From Anaerolineae bacterium (GTDB taxonomy: Bacteria; Chloroflexota; Anaerolineae; Aggregatilineales; Phototrophicaceae): 64,000 bases of DNA. Numbering within the stretch: position 1 is the stretch's first letter; each line of letters opens with the position of its first letter. The DNA is taken from NCBI GenBank assembly GCA_022826865.1, contig JAJDUC010000028.1:124001-188000 (forward strand). The letters are read 5' to 3'. This document shows, in pieces, positions 10,295 through 17,544 of the stretch. The translations under genes were made by a program, and so were the position numbers. Below the pieces are notes generated by a model. The model was not told where the DNA came from. It ran no database searches and saw only the letters and a list, made by a program, of their open reading frames with translations.

Positions 10295-10318
10295 CAATCT
10301 ATTCATCAATCTATTCAT
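10295..10318. repeat. 12-bp perfect tandem duplication
   Basis: CAATCTATTCAT occurs twice without a gap (10295-10306 and 10307-10318). On the minus strand each unit carries GATGAATAG, so the duplication copies the last codons and stop of the SbnI-like gene and forms its junction with the ACT gene. The ACT gene has no good ribosome binding site here, so coupling to the upstream stop is likely. Confidence 0.85.
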
Positions 10319-11129
10319 CAAATTGATAAGTCGCTTCGGCATAAAAGCGAACGCTGCGCTCGGCATACTGCCGCTGCAGCCAGGCTTGCAACTGCGCATT
10401 CTTTGTCTGGAGCGAGGATTCTTCCCGCAGGAATTTCATCGGATAGTTGAGATTCAGGGCGCGTCCATGAATTATATGCCGGCTGACGCCCGGGGGCAGG
10501 AAAGCGCGCTGCAGCGCCGCCTCGACAATGTCCGGCGGTTGATACAAAGGAAACATGACCAGGGCGAATCCAGTGGGAAAGAGGGACCAGATCTGCGCCG
10601 GGTCAACCAAAGGTGTACGATACAGCGTCGCGTTTTGATGGTAAATTGAGACGACTTGACGAAGCATTCTGTTGCGCTCCGGCAATGAATCCGCCGCCGC
10701 GTGAATAGCGTAGACGGGTCCATCGCGAAGCAAGATCTGCGCCACCGCGCTTGCGTCCCAGCCAGCTCGCATCTCAATTTGATCGATCTGCTTCAGTTCG
10801 TAGAGAAGTTGCTGCGAATCCCAATCGGAGACGATATGCTGCCATACACCCAATTCGACAAATTCGCTTTCGTAATCCGCAACTTGGACCAGGATATGTC
10901 TGAAACCCAGCGACTTCATGGAGATATGGCGGTTCGATCCATCCATAAGCACATACTTGCCGCCGGCCACCGCCGCAACCATTGGCGGGTTCTTATAGAG
11001 TTCGGCGTCTTTCAAACGCTCGATTAGCGGCTGCGAACGCTGGATATCGCTCTTTTCGTGTGGCAAGACTTCGTCAATTTCCACGACCCTAAGATCCGGC
11101 GGCGGAGCGCTTATCGGATTCGAAATCAT
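10311..11129 (-). CDS. SbnI/SerK-type ParB/sulfiredoxin-fold protein, candidate free serine kinase
   Basis: 272 residues. The N-terminal ParB/Srx core has LPHE (Glu25) and YVLMDGSNRHISMKSLG (Asp63 to His68), the nucleotide-binding pattern of SbnI and SerK, which phosphorylate free L-serine to O-phosphoserine. From memory the match to staphylococcal SbnI runs the full length, including a VWQH motif, a GRALNLN motif and an aromatic C-terminus (VRFYAEATYQ). It has no helix-turn-helix, so chromosome partitioning is unlikely. The ATG at 11129 is chosen by that homology; a reading open to 11369 has no similarity. It heads the operon with the ACT, beta, JAMM and prepilin-peptidase genes. Serine-kinase activity is inferred, not shown. 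Confidence 0.75.
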   Translation of the reverse strand: MISNPISAPPPDLRVVEIDEVLPHEKSDIQRSQPLIERLKDAELYKNPPMVAAVAGGKYVLMDGSNRHISMKSLGFRHILVQVADYESEFVELGVWQHIVSDWDSQQLLYELKQIDQIEMRAGWDASAVAQILLRDGPVYAIHAAADSLPERNRMLRQVVSIYHQNATLYRTPLVDPAQIWSLFPTGFALVMFPLYQPPDIVEAALQRAFLPPGVSRHIIHGRALNLNYPMKFLREESSLQTKNAQLQAWLQRQYAERSVRFYAEATYQFDE

Positions 11130-11276
11130 TGCCTTACCGTATAGAATAAGCCTAGTCAGGCGCATAGCGTAGCATGAACTGCGGCGCTGGGCAATTGTAC
11201 TGCGATGGCGGCACGATGGGAGCGATGGTTTATGGGAGCAAAGCAGCAAGGCGCTGAGGCGACGAAAGACCGATGG

Positions 11277-11750
11277 ATGACCATGCCGCGCACGCTTTCC
11301 TTTGTCATGAACGGTGATGACGTGCTGATGCTGAAACGCGCCGCGCACAGACGGGTTTTCCCCAATCAATACAACGGGCTAGGAGGTCATATCGAGCGCG
11401 ATGAGGACCCGGCGAGCGGAGCGCTGAGAGAAATCTTTGAGGAGAGCGGCCTACGCCCGCACAGCCTGCGCCTGCGCAGCATCCACAATATCGACGCCGG
11501 CGAAAAGTCCGGGATCATGCTCTTCGTCTATACAGCGATCAGCGACAGCCGGACAACCATAAGCGACGGCGGCGAAGGCGACCTGGAATGGATCCCGAAG
11601 AACCAATTGCTGTCCCTTGATCTGGTCGAAGATCTGCCACAGCTTTTGCCGCGCGTCCTTGATATGGCGGATAAAGAGGCGCTGCTGCACGCCCATGTCA
11701 GTTACGATGAGAACGACCACATCCAAATGCGTTTCCATGAAGGCGGCTGA
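11277..11750 (+). CDS. Nudix hydrolase
   Basis: A perfect Nudix box (Gx5Ex7REUxEExGU) reads GHIERDEDPASGALREIFEE and then SGL, the magnesium-binding catalytic motif that cleaves nucleoside diphosphate derivatives. The opening TLSFVMNGDDVLMLKRA is the usual first strand pair of MutT-like enzymes. A role in cleaning oxidised nucleotides is possible, but the substrate cannot be read from sequence. The start is uncertain: the ATG at 11277 gives 157 residues, a normal length, while upstream ATGs at 11205 and 11232 are in frame. It is divergent from the SbnI-like gene. Confidence 0.9.
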   Translation: MTMPRTLSFVMNGDDVLMLKRAAHRRVFPNQYNGLGGHIERDEDPASGALREIFEESGLRPHSLRLRSIHNIDAGEKSGIMLFVYTAISDSRTTISDGGEGDLEWIPKNQLLSLDLVEDLPQLLPRVLDMADKEALLHAHVSYDENDHIQMRFHEGG

Positions 11751-11947
11751 ATGGTGGCCCATAGGTCCGAAACAAGAGGGATATTGGATCGTTTGCGACG
11801 CCGTTCCCACACAATTCATCGCGGTCGAGCGCGCCGCCGCCGGCGGGCGCGCAGCAGGTATACTAAATTGCATGGACGAGGGCCGGACTTCGCAGCAACA
11901 TTCGGCGCACCGGCGCATATCCAGCCGAGGAATTGATCGGGCGCCAC

Positions 11948-12421
11948 ATGTCTGAATTGACGACCAATGCGTCGGAATCATCTGAAGATTTGGCAAGCGC
12001 GGCTCCCGAGGCGGCCGCCCGCCCGAAGCGCAGCCCGGCGCGACGCCTGGGTTGCGCGCTGTTGCTTGTCGCCTGGTTCGCCTTCCTGATGACGCCCTGC
12101 GCCTTATTCTACTTGGCGGCAAATGGCGAGATCCGCTTGGAGCACGCCGATATTCCGCAGGCGCATGCGCATCCGCGCCTGCTCATTGCCCTGTTGAGCG
12201 AGCCGGATGCGCGCGGTTTGCGTATCGAACGCGCGTCGATCGCGCAGGGCGCGCTCGACGAAACCCGAGTTTGCGTCGAAACGGCCGTTAACTTTTTACT
12301 TTGGCATGCGGGCGAGAGCAGCCAGGACGTGCGATACTGTGACTGTTATCAGCGGCGGGACAGCGCGGTGTCCTGGACATTCAGCGATACCTACAATCGC
12401 GGCTGCGCGACCGTCGATTGA
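11948..12421 (+). CDS. Single-pass membrane protein, unknown
   Basis: 157 residues, not recognised. A polar, acidic-then-basic N-terminus (about 40 residues ending in RPKRSPARR) precedes one strong membrane helix (LGCALLLVAWFAFLMTPCALFYLAA). An outer domain of about 90 residues follows with four cysteines near the end (VRYCDCYQRR and RGCATVD), plausibly disulfide-linked. The start is uncertain: a TTG at 11933 has GAGG too close, and this ATG has no strong ribosome binding site. The next small membrane-protein gene begins 28 bases after the stop. Confidence 0.6.
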   Translation: MSELTTNASESSEDLASAAPEAAARPKRSPARRLGCALLLVAWFAFLMTPCALFYLAANGEIRLEHADIPQAHAHPRLLIALLSEPDARGLRIERASIAQGALDETRVCVETAVNFLLWHAGESSQDVRYCDCYQRRDSAVSWTFSDTYNRGCATVD

Positions 12422-12449
12422 GCGCTTGACCGTCTAATCGTGGAACTCT

Positions 12450-12764
12450 ATGATAGAGATTCTAGGGAACATTGACCCGGCTCATCTGCCCTATATCGCC
12501 GTCGCTTGCGCTTTGCTCTGCGTCGCCCTCATCGTCATCGGCTTACTCCTTCAGGCTGTGAGCGGTATTTTCGAGGTTGTTTTCGGCTTGCTTGAAGCGC
12601 TGACCGGTATCTTGCAAGGGGGACCGGTGTCCTGGTGCGGCTGCGCCTTCATGATTCTCGGTCTGGCGCTTGCCGCCGGCGTCGCCGTCCTGCTGCTTAA
12701 TGCGCCGGCAAGCTGCGTTGACCATCCCACGAACTTCTGCCTTTGGCTGGGTTTCTTATCCTGA
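12450..12764 (+). CDS. Small hydrophobic membrane protein, unknown
   Basis: 104 residues with two or three membrane helices (about 12-36, 38-56 and 62-85). The middle carries a GGPVSWCGCAFMILG turn, and further cysteines lie near the end (SCVDHPTNFC). No family is recognised. It is probably co-transcribed with the preceding single-pass membrane protein; both have cysteine-rich outer tails. Confidence 0.6.
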   Translation: MIEILGNIDPAHLPYIAVACALLCVALIVIGLLLQAVSGIFEVVFGLLEALTGILQGGPVSWCGCAFMILGLALAAGVAVLLLNAPASCVDHPTNFCLWLGFLS

Positions 12765-12802
12765 TCGCAAGATGAGAATCTTTTCTTGGCATAAGATTTA
12801 CT

Positions 12803-12831
12803 TTGCCTTGCTAAGTAAATTCCAGTAAAAT
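12803..12831 (+). promoter_or_regulatory. Promoter of the histidine-rich membrane protein gene
   Basis: TTGCCT at 12803-12808 and TAAAAT at 12826-12831 are 17 bases apart in an AT-rich stretch that stands out from its surroundings. An AGGAG ribosome binding site follows just before the ATG at 12863. Confidence 0.55.
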
Positions 12832-12862
12832 AGTAGTAGCCATTTCACGCAGGAGACAGTTC

Positions 12863-14014
12863 ATGGCGACAAGCGCGGTCCCACTCGCGCCTTCTCATAT
12901 CTACGCCGCTGAAATAGACAAGGGAAGTCTGTGGCTGCGCAACAGGCGCTGGGATTTGTTCTTCATCACCCTCAGCGTCGTGGTGGTGCCGCTGCCCTAT
13001 CTGATGTACCTGCTGGGCGTGCGCCTGGGGATCGCGGACGACATCAGCCGTAATCTGGTCAATACCTTTGTGGCGGTGGCGATCGGCGGGCCGCACATGA
13101 TGTCTACATTTCTGCGCACCGGCCTGGACGAGCGCTTTAAAGAGCGCTACCCGACTCTGATCCGCTCTTCAATTATCATCCCGGTCTTGGTGATTTCGCT
13201 GGCCTTCCTGAATTTGAGCTTGATGCTGACGTTTTTCTTTTTCTGGGCGTCGCTTCATGTCTTGCATCAGGTGACTTATATTGTCGAATTGTACAATCAC
13301 AAGGAAGCGAAGTTCGTACGCAAGAGCGCTTTGAGCCCGGTTTCACGCTTGGTAGATTACGCCGTTGTGCTGACCAGTCTGTTTCCCGTCGCGATGTGGA
13401 AGATCAGTCAAGGCACCTTTGAAATCGGGCAAAATGACCTGGGCGAGGCGATTCCCGACCTGTTTCAGCAGCCGGACAATCCCTGGCTATTTGTTCTGTT
13501 CGCGTTGGTGTTCGGTTTGGCGCTGGTCTCTTATGTCGTCAAGAGCGCTTACGAGCATTACCACGGCATTCTTAACCTGCCGAAATTTGCCTTTGTTTCG
13601 TTGACAGTGCTGGTGGCTTTTTGCACGCCGATGTTGCCCAACCTCGATACCGCGTTTCAAGGGCTGAATACCTGGCATTCTTTCCAGTATCTCGCGATCA
13701 CGTTTTACATCATCAAGGTGCGGCAGATGGCGGGCGATCTGGATGATAGCGCGCCGCTGGTTGCGCGTTTCAGCCGTCGAACGGCCGATTCGCGCGCGCT
13801 TTACGGCTTTAGCGCGATGCTGCTGGTCGGTTCAGCGGTCATCTTCCTGCTGGTCTATGCGCTGGCCGGTATTGTCAGGCCGGGGATTGATGGCAACAGC
13901 CATTTTGATATCGCCTACTACACCGCGATCTTGTCATTCCTGTGGATCCATTACTACCACGACCATTTCTTATTCACCGACTTTGAAGCGCTCGATCGCG
14001 CCTTCGCGTCTTAG
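12863..14014 (+). CDS. Polytopic membrane protein with conserved-looking histidine clusters
   Basis: 383 residues with eight or nine membrane helices; the family is not named here. Histidines cluster at helix ends: GGPHMMSTFLRT (His78), SLHVLHQ (His132, His135), YEHYHG (His232, His234), NTWHSFQY (His272) and WIHYYHDHF (His363, His366, His368). Paired H-x2-H and H-x-H groups in a membrane bundle recall metal-dependent membrane oxidases and hydroxylases or haem-binding proteins, but no known signature fits fully. AGGAG before the ATG supports the start, and it has its own likely promoter. Confidence 0.75.
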   Translation: MATSAVPLAPSHIYAAEIDKGSLWLRNRRWDLFFITLSVVVVPLPYLMYLLGVRLGIADDISRNLVNTFVAVAIGGPHMMSTFLRTGLDERFKERYPTLIRSSIIIPVLVISLAFLNLSLMLTFFFFWASLHVLHQVTYIVELYNHKEAKFVRKSALSPVSRLVDYAVVLTSLFPVAMWKISQGTFEIGQNDLGEAIPDLFQQPDNPWLFVLFALVFGLALVSYVVKSAYEHYHGILNLPKFAFVSLTVLVAFCTPMLPNLDTAFQGLNTWHSFQYLAITFYIIKVRQMAGDLDDSAPLVARFSRRTADSRALYGFSAMLLVGSAVIFLLVYALAGIVRPGIDGNSHFDIAYYTAILSFLWIHYYHDHFLFTDFEALDRAFAS

Positions 14015-14124
14015 TCGGCCCTTTGAGGATTGTCTGGTACTGGGCGCTTGTCGCGTGATTCTGCCTCCCATGACTTCTTCATGCTTTCACATTACGTTGT
14101 TGGAAGAATTCAAGGAGCGGGCTC

Positions 14125-14334
14125 GGGAAAATCCAGGGCAATCGCATCAAAATCACAATGAGCCGTTCGCCACGAAAATTGTTCAAATGTAGGGGCGTCT
14201 CGTGAGACGCCTGTTGAAAATGGCCTGCAAATTGCGGGCGTTTCAGCGAAACGCCCCTACAGATTACGAAATGTGAGGCGAAATTGTCATTTGTCAGCGC
14301 AATTTCAATTTGATGCGATTGCCCTGGGGAAAAT
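14125..14334. mobile_element. MITE-like element with 19-bp perfect terminal inverted repeats and an inner hairpin core
   Basis: CCAGGGCAATCGCATCAAA (14133-14151) is repeated exactly in inverse at 14309-14327. The repeats are flanked by GGAAAAT/GGGAAAAT on both sides (14125-14132 and 14327-14334), a likely 7-8 bp target duplication. Inside lies a second inverted structure at 14188-14261, with perfect 11-bp ends TGTAGGGGCGT/ACGCCCCTACA. Each end folds into its own hairpin (GGCGTCTC-GT-GAGACGCC and GGGCGTTTC-AGC-GAAACGCCC). There is no open reading frame, so it would depend on a transposase elsewhere. It fills most of the 439-bp gene-free stretch at 14015-14453. Confidence 0.75.
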
Positions 14335-14453
14335 CGGGATTAGTTGTTAGCTTCTCTGGTCGTCGTTATCATTAGGCTAATTCCCCAGCCGCGCTGTGCA
14401 TCGACGCATACTTCGGGACGGCGGAAATACTGTTTGAGGCATGACGTCAATCC

Positions 14454-15197
14454 ATGGAAACGCCGCCAGTAGTTGAGACGAAGCGCCTGAGCCGGTATTT
14501 CAAAGGGGTGGTCGCCCTCAACGAGGTCAGTGTCTCGATATCATCCGGTGAAGTAGTCGGACTGGTTGGTGACAACGGCGCGGGCAAATCAACACTGGTC
14601 AAGATTCTCTCCGGCGATCTGGAGCCTTCCGCCGGTCACATGTTGATTGACGGCGAGGAAGTGCATTTCCGCCATCCGCGCGATGCCAAGAAAAGACAAA
14701 TTGAGACGATCTATCAGGATCTGGCGCTCTGTGAAAACCTGGACATTATGGAGAATGTCTTTCTAGGTCACGAATCGTACCGCAACCCGCTATTGCGCCT
14801 TCTGGATCGCCGGAGCATGTACCGCGAAACCAGCCAGCTTTTAGATGAGTTGGCCATTAGAGTGCCATCCACTCGTGAACTGGTGATGAACCTCTCCGGC
14901 GGGCAACGCCAGGCGACCGCGCTGGCGCGCGTCGCCAAAGCCGGCGCGCGGCTCATCATCCTCGACGAGCCCACTGCCGCGCTGGGCGTCAATGAAACGC
15001 GCAACTTGCTCGACCTGGTCATGCGCTTCAAGGCGCAGGGCAAGACGATCATTATCATCAGCCATGAAATGCGCGATGTTTTTGAAGTGACGGATCGCAT
15101 CATCGTGCTCAAGCGCGGCAAATTGGTGGCGGATAAACTCACATCGGAAACCGATCCGGATGAGATTGTCCGCTATATCATCCGCGGTCGCGATTAG
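14454..15197 (+). CDS. Sugar ABC transporter ATP-binding protein (CUT2 type, single domain)
   Basis: Complete ABC ATPase: Walker A GDNGAGKST, Q-loop YQDLAL, signature LSGGQRQATALARV, Walker B RLIILDEPTAALG and H-loop SHEM. It powers the permease encoded 12 bases downstream. CUT2 sugar importers of the RbsA/XylG kind usually carry two fused ATPase halves (about 500 residues); this one has a single half (247 residues), as in FrcA-like systems, so it should act as a homodimer. It is the first gene of an importer plus sugar-acid catabolic operon. Confidence 0.93.
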   Translation: METPPVVETKRLSRYFKGVVALNEVSVSISSGEVVGLVGDNGAGKSTLVKILSGDLEPSAGHMLIDGEEVHFRHPRDAKKRQIETIYQDLALCENLDIMENVFLGHESYRNPLLRLLDRRSMYRETSQLLDELAIRVPSTRELVMNLSGGQRQATALARVAKAGARLIILDEPTAALGVNETRNLLDLVMRFKAQGKTIIIISHEMRDVFEVTDRIIVLKRGKLVADKLTSETDPDEIVRYIIRGRD

Positions 15198-15209
15198 GGA
15201 CATATAGGA

Positions 15210-16214
15210 ATGACAGCGCAATCGCCCGCTGATGCTTCTGGTCTTGCAGTACGTTTGCCTGATCCGGTTGTCGCACTTCTGCGCAGGCGCGACTCGAACG
15301 TCTTCTTCTTGCTATTTGTACTCGTCGCCGCCATCGTCTACTTCACAGTCCAGTCGCCTTATTTCTTTGATGATCGCAATGCCTTCAACATCGGGCGCGC
15401 CGTTTCCATCACCGGCATTGCTGCCGCATTCGCCACCCTGTTGATGATCTCCGGCGGCCTGGATCTATCCATCGGCGCCATCATGAATGCCTCCGGACTG
15501 GCTGCGGCCGTAATCATGGCAGAATCCGACACAAGCATCGTGTTCGCCTTCGCCGTCGCCTTGGGCATCAGCGCATTCATTGGTTTCAGCAACGGCATCA
15601 TCGTCACTAAGATCGGCGTCAATCCCATCATCGCGACGATCGGCATGCAGTTCGTCGTCCGTGGGATAACGCTGGCGACCCGCTCCGGTTCAGCGCTCGT
15701 CCGCGACCGCGCCTTCCTGGAGATCGGCCAAGGCGAGCTGGTGATTGGCGCGCTGGAGATCCCCGTGCCTGTCATCCTCATGCTCACAACAATGCTGCTC
15801 TGCTACCTCGCGCTGCGGTTTACACAATTCGGCAAGTACATATACGCCATTGGCGACAATGCCTCGGCCTGCCGCCGCGCAGGCATTAATGTCACCGGCA
15901 TGCGAATCGCGCTTTATACACTAAGCGGTTTAGGCGCGGGCTTTGCCGGAATCGTACTTGCGGGATTGACTGGCGCTGGCATCCCGTATGCCGCCGGGAG
16001 CGAACTGAGTGTCATTTCGGCAGTCATCTTGGGGGGCGTCAGCTTGTCCGGCGGCGTCGGTGTTATACAGGGCACTTTGCTCGGCGTGCTGCTGGTGGGC
16101 GTCCTGAAAAACGGGATGACTCTGCTCAATATCAATGCCAACTGGCAGATGGTGGTCGAGGGCTCGGTGTTAATGATTGCGGTATCATTGGATCAGCTCA
16201 AGCAGCGGATATAG
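15210..16214 (+). CDS. Sugar ABC transporter permease (RbsC family)
   Basis: 334 residues with eight to ten membrane helices. It has the RbsC-family features GGLDLSIGAIMNASG, GFSNGIIVTKIGVNPIIATIGM and the late coupling-loop region GDNASACRRAGIN, followed by GGVSLSGGVGVIQGTLLGV. It forms the membrane channel of the importer together with the ATPase just upstream and the binding protein just downstream. Substrate choice is not readable from the permease. Confidence 0.93.
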   Translation: MTAQSPADASGLAVRLPDPVVALLRRRDSNVFFLLFVLVAAIVYFTVQSPYFFDDRNAFNIGRAVSITGIAAAFATLLMISGGLDLSIGAIMNASGLAAAVIMAESDTSIVFAFAVALGISAFIGFSNGIIVTKIGVNPIIATIGMQFVVRGITLATRSGSALVRDRAFLEIGQGELVIGALEIPVPVILMLTTMLLCYLALRFTQFGKYIYAIGDNASACRRAGINVTGMRIALYTLSGLGAGFAGIVLAGLTGAGIPYAAGSELSVISAVILGGVSLSGGVGVIQGTLLGVLLVGVLKNGMTLLNINANWQMVVEGSVLMIAVSLDQLKQRI

Positions 16215-16296
16215 GTAAAGGAGGGCCTAGACGATTCAATACCCGCTGGCAGCAACACACAATGCAAAGCAAATGGTTATTGGAGGAGACATTATC

Positions 16297-17451
16297 ATGT
16301 CGAAACTGTTTCGCGTTTTTGCAACTCTAGCTTGTATCGTGTCACTTGCATTACTGTTGGTAATGCCCGTTTTCGCTCAAGGCATGCCTGAAAACCCAAC
16401 GATGGATCAAGATCCGGGGGATCCCGATCAGTCCGCCTATTGGGTGCGTTACAACTTTGAGGCCGGGGCTTATGAGTTGGCTGAGGATGCCGAAGGCGAC
16501 GCCATGATGGACTGGGACGCCTCCATGGCGGCCGAAGCGATGGGCGATGTCACGATTTGCTTCACTCCGGAGAGCGAAGAATTCGATTTCGATCTCAAAG
16601 TGAACCCCAGCATGGCCAACGCCGCGGAAGCCGCCGGGGTCGAATTGCTCGTCTTCAACAACGCCTACCCCAGCACCACTCAACCGCTGGAGAACGCCGA
16701 TGCCTGCGTCACGCGTGAGCCTGATCTTGTCGTGTCCTTCAACGTCTTCGCGGAGCTGACCGAAGCGATCATGTCGAAATACAATGCGGAGAATATCCCC
16801 GTCATCGCGGTCGATGTCACTCACCCCGGCTCGGTATTTTGGGGCGCGGATAACTGCGCGACCGGGCGCTTCGCGGCGGAGTTCGCGGCTAATTGGGCGG
16901 AAGAGCACATGTGGCCAGAAGAAGAGATGGTCGTTTTGACCGGGCTTGATCCTGCGGTTGGCGGCGCGCCGGCTTGCCGTAATACGGCATTTACCGATTA
17001 CTTCAAGGAGAATTATCCGGGCATTCCAGACGAGAACTACTTTGATGTAGACATGCGCACGGCTGAGCTGGGACCGAACGCGGGCGCGCTAGCGGCCACG
17101 ACCGATTGGCTGACCGCCAATCCGGAAGCCAAATACATTGTGGCGACCAGCATCAACGATGACCGCGCTTTTGGCATCGCCAGCGCGATGTCGCAGGCGG
17201 ATCGCGGCGATCCCGCCGTGGATGGCGTCGTCATCGGCAAGAACGCTGACGCGATCGCCCTTGACGCGATTCGTGAAGGCAACTCGCCCTTGGTCGGGAC
17301 GGTTTCCTTCTTCCCGGAGCGCTATGGCGACTTCATCATTCCGCTCGCGCTGGATATTCTGGCTGGCAACGCGGTACCGAGCATCGTCCGCGTGCCGCAT
17401 GAAGTGATCAGCAGCGACAACATCGACACCTACTATCCTGAAGAAGAATAG
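16297..17451 (+). CDS. Sugar-binding protein of the ABC importer
   Basis: Secreted type I periplasmic-binding fold protein of the ribose/galactose group. The signal peptide is MSKLFRV then a hydrophobic stretch ending PVFAQG; no lipobox cysteine is seen. The mature part shows the open-and-shut binding-protein pattern with IPVIAVDVTHPGSVF and late DGVVIGKNADAIA. It is acidic, as many exported proteins are. The ATG at 16297 has GGAGG eight to ten bases upstream; the longer reading from 16273 would bury the signal peptide. A strong hairpin follows the stop (17469-17502), which could stabilise this message so the binding protein is made in excess. Confidence 0.9.
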   Translation: MSKLFRVFATLACIVSLALLLVMPVFAQGMPENPTMDQDPGDPDQSAYWVRYNFEAGAYELAEDAEGDAMMDWDASMAAEAMGDVTICFTPESEEFDFDLKVNPSMANAAEAAGVELLVFNNAYPSTTQPLENADACVTREPDLVVSFNVFAELTEAIMSKYNAENIPVIAVDVTHPGSVFWGADNCATGRFAAEFAANWAEEHMWPEEEMVVLTGLDPAVGGAPACRNTAFTDYFKENYPGIPDENYFDVDMRTAELGPNAGALAATTDWLTANPEAKYIVATSINDDRAFGIASAMSQADRGDPAVDGVVIGKNADAIALDAIREGNSPLVGTVSFFPERYGDFIIPLALDILAGNAVPSIVRVPHEVISSDNIDTYYPEEE

Positions 17452-17468
17452 CGCCTGAGGAAGGCGCG

Positions 17469-17502
17469 CAGGTTGAAGGGCGCATGGGCGCTCTTCAACC
17501 TG
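17469..17502 (+). promoter_or_regulatory. Intercistronic hairpin after the binding-protein gene
   Basis: A 15-bp stem (CAGGTTGAAGGGCGC pairing with GCGCTCTTCAACCTG, with one G-U pair) closes a four-base ATGG loop. It lies 18 bases after the stop. No T-run follows, so it is more likely an mRNA-stabilising or partial-attenuation structure than a full terminator. Confidence 0.65.
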
Positions 17503-17544
17503 TAACAGACTCTTCAACCCGCAACAAATAGAAAGTGTGCCGCG

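Noticed and set aside
10311-11129. ParB chromosome-partition protein
   Set aside because: It has the ParB/Srx nucleotide-binding core but no helix-turn-helix, no ParA neighbour and no parS-like repeats. The whole length fits SbnI/SerK better.
11205-11276. N-terminal extension of the Nudix hydrolase from the ATG at 11205
   Set aside because: The added residues are unlike Nudix proteins and no ribosome site supports them. It remains possible and is noted in the feature.
14188-14261. Single rho-independent terminator
   Set aside because: Two separate hairpins lie between perfect inverted ends, no T-run follows, and similar cores occur within mobile elements at 19.8 and 28.1 kb.
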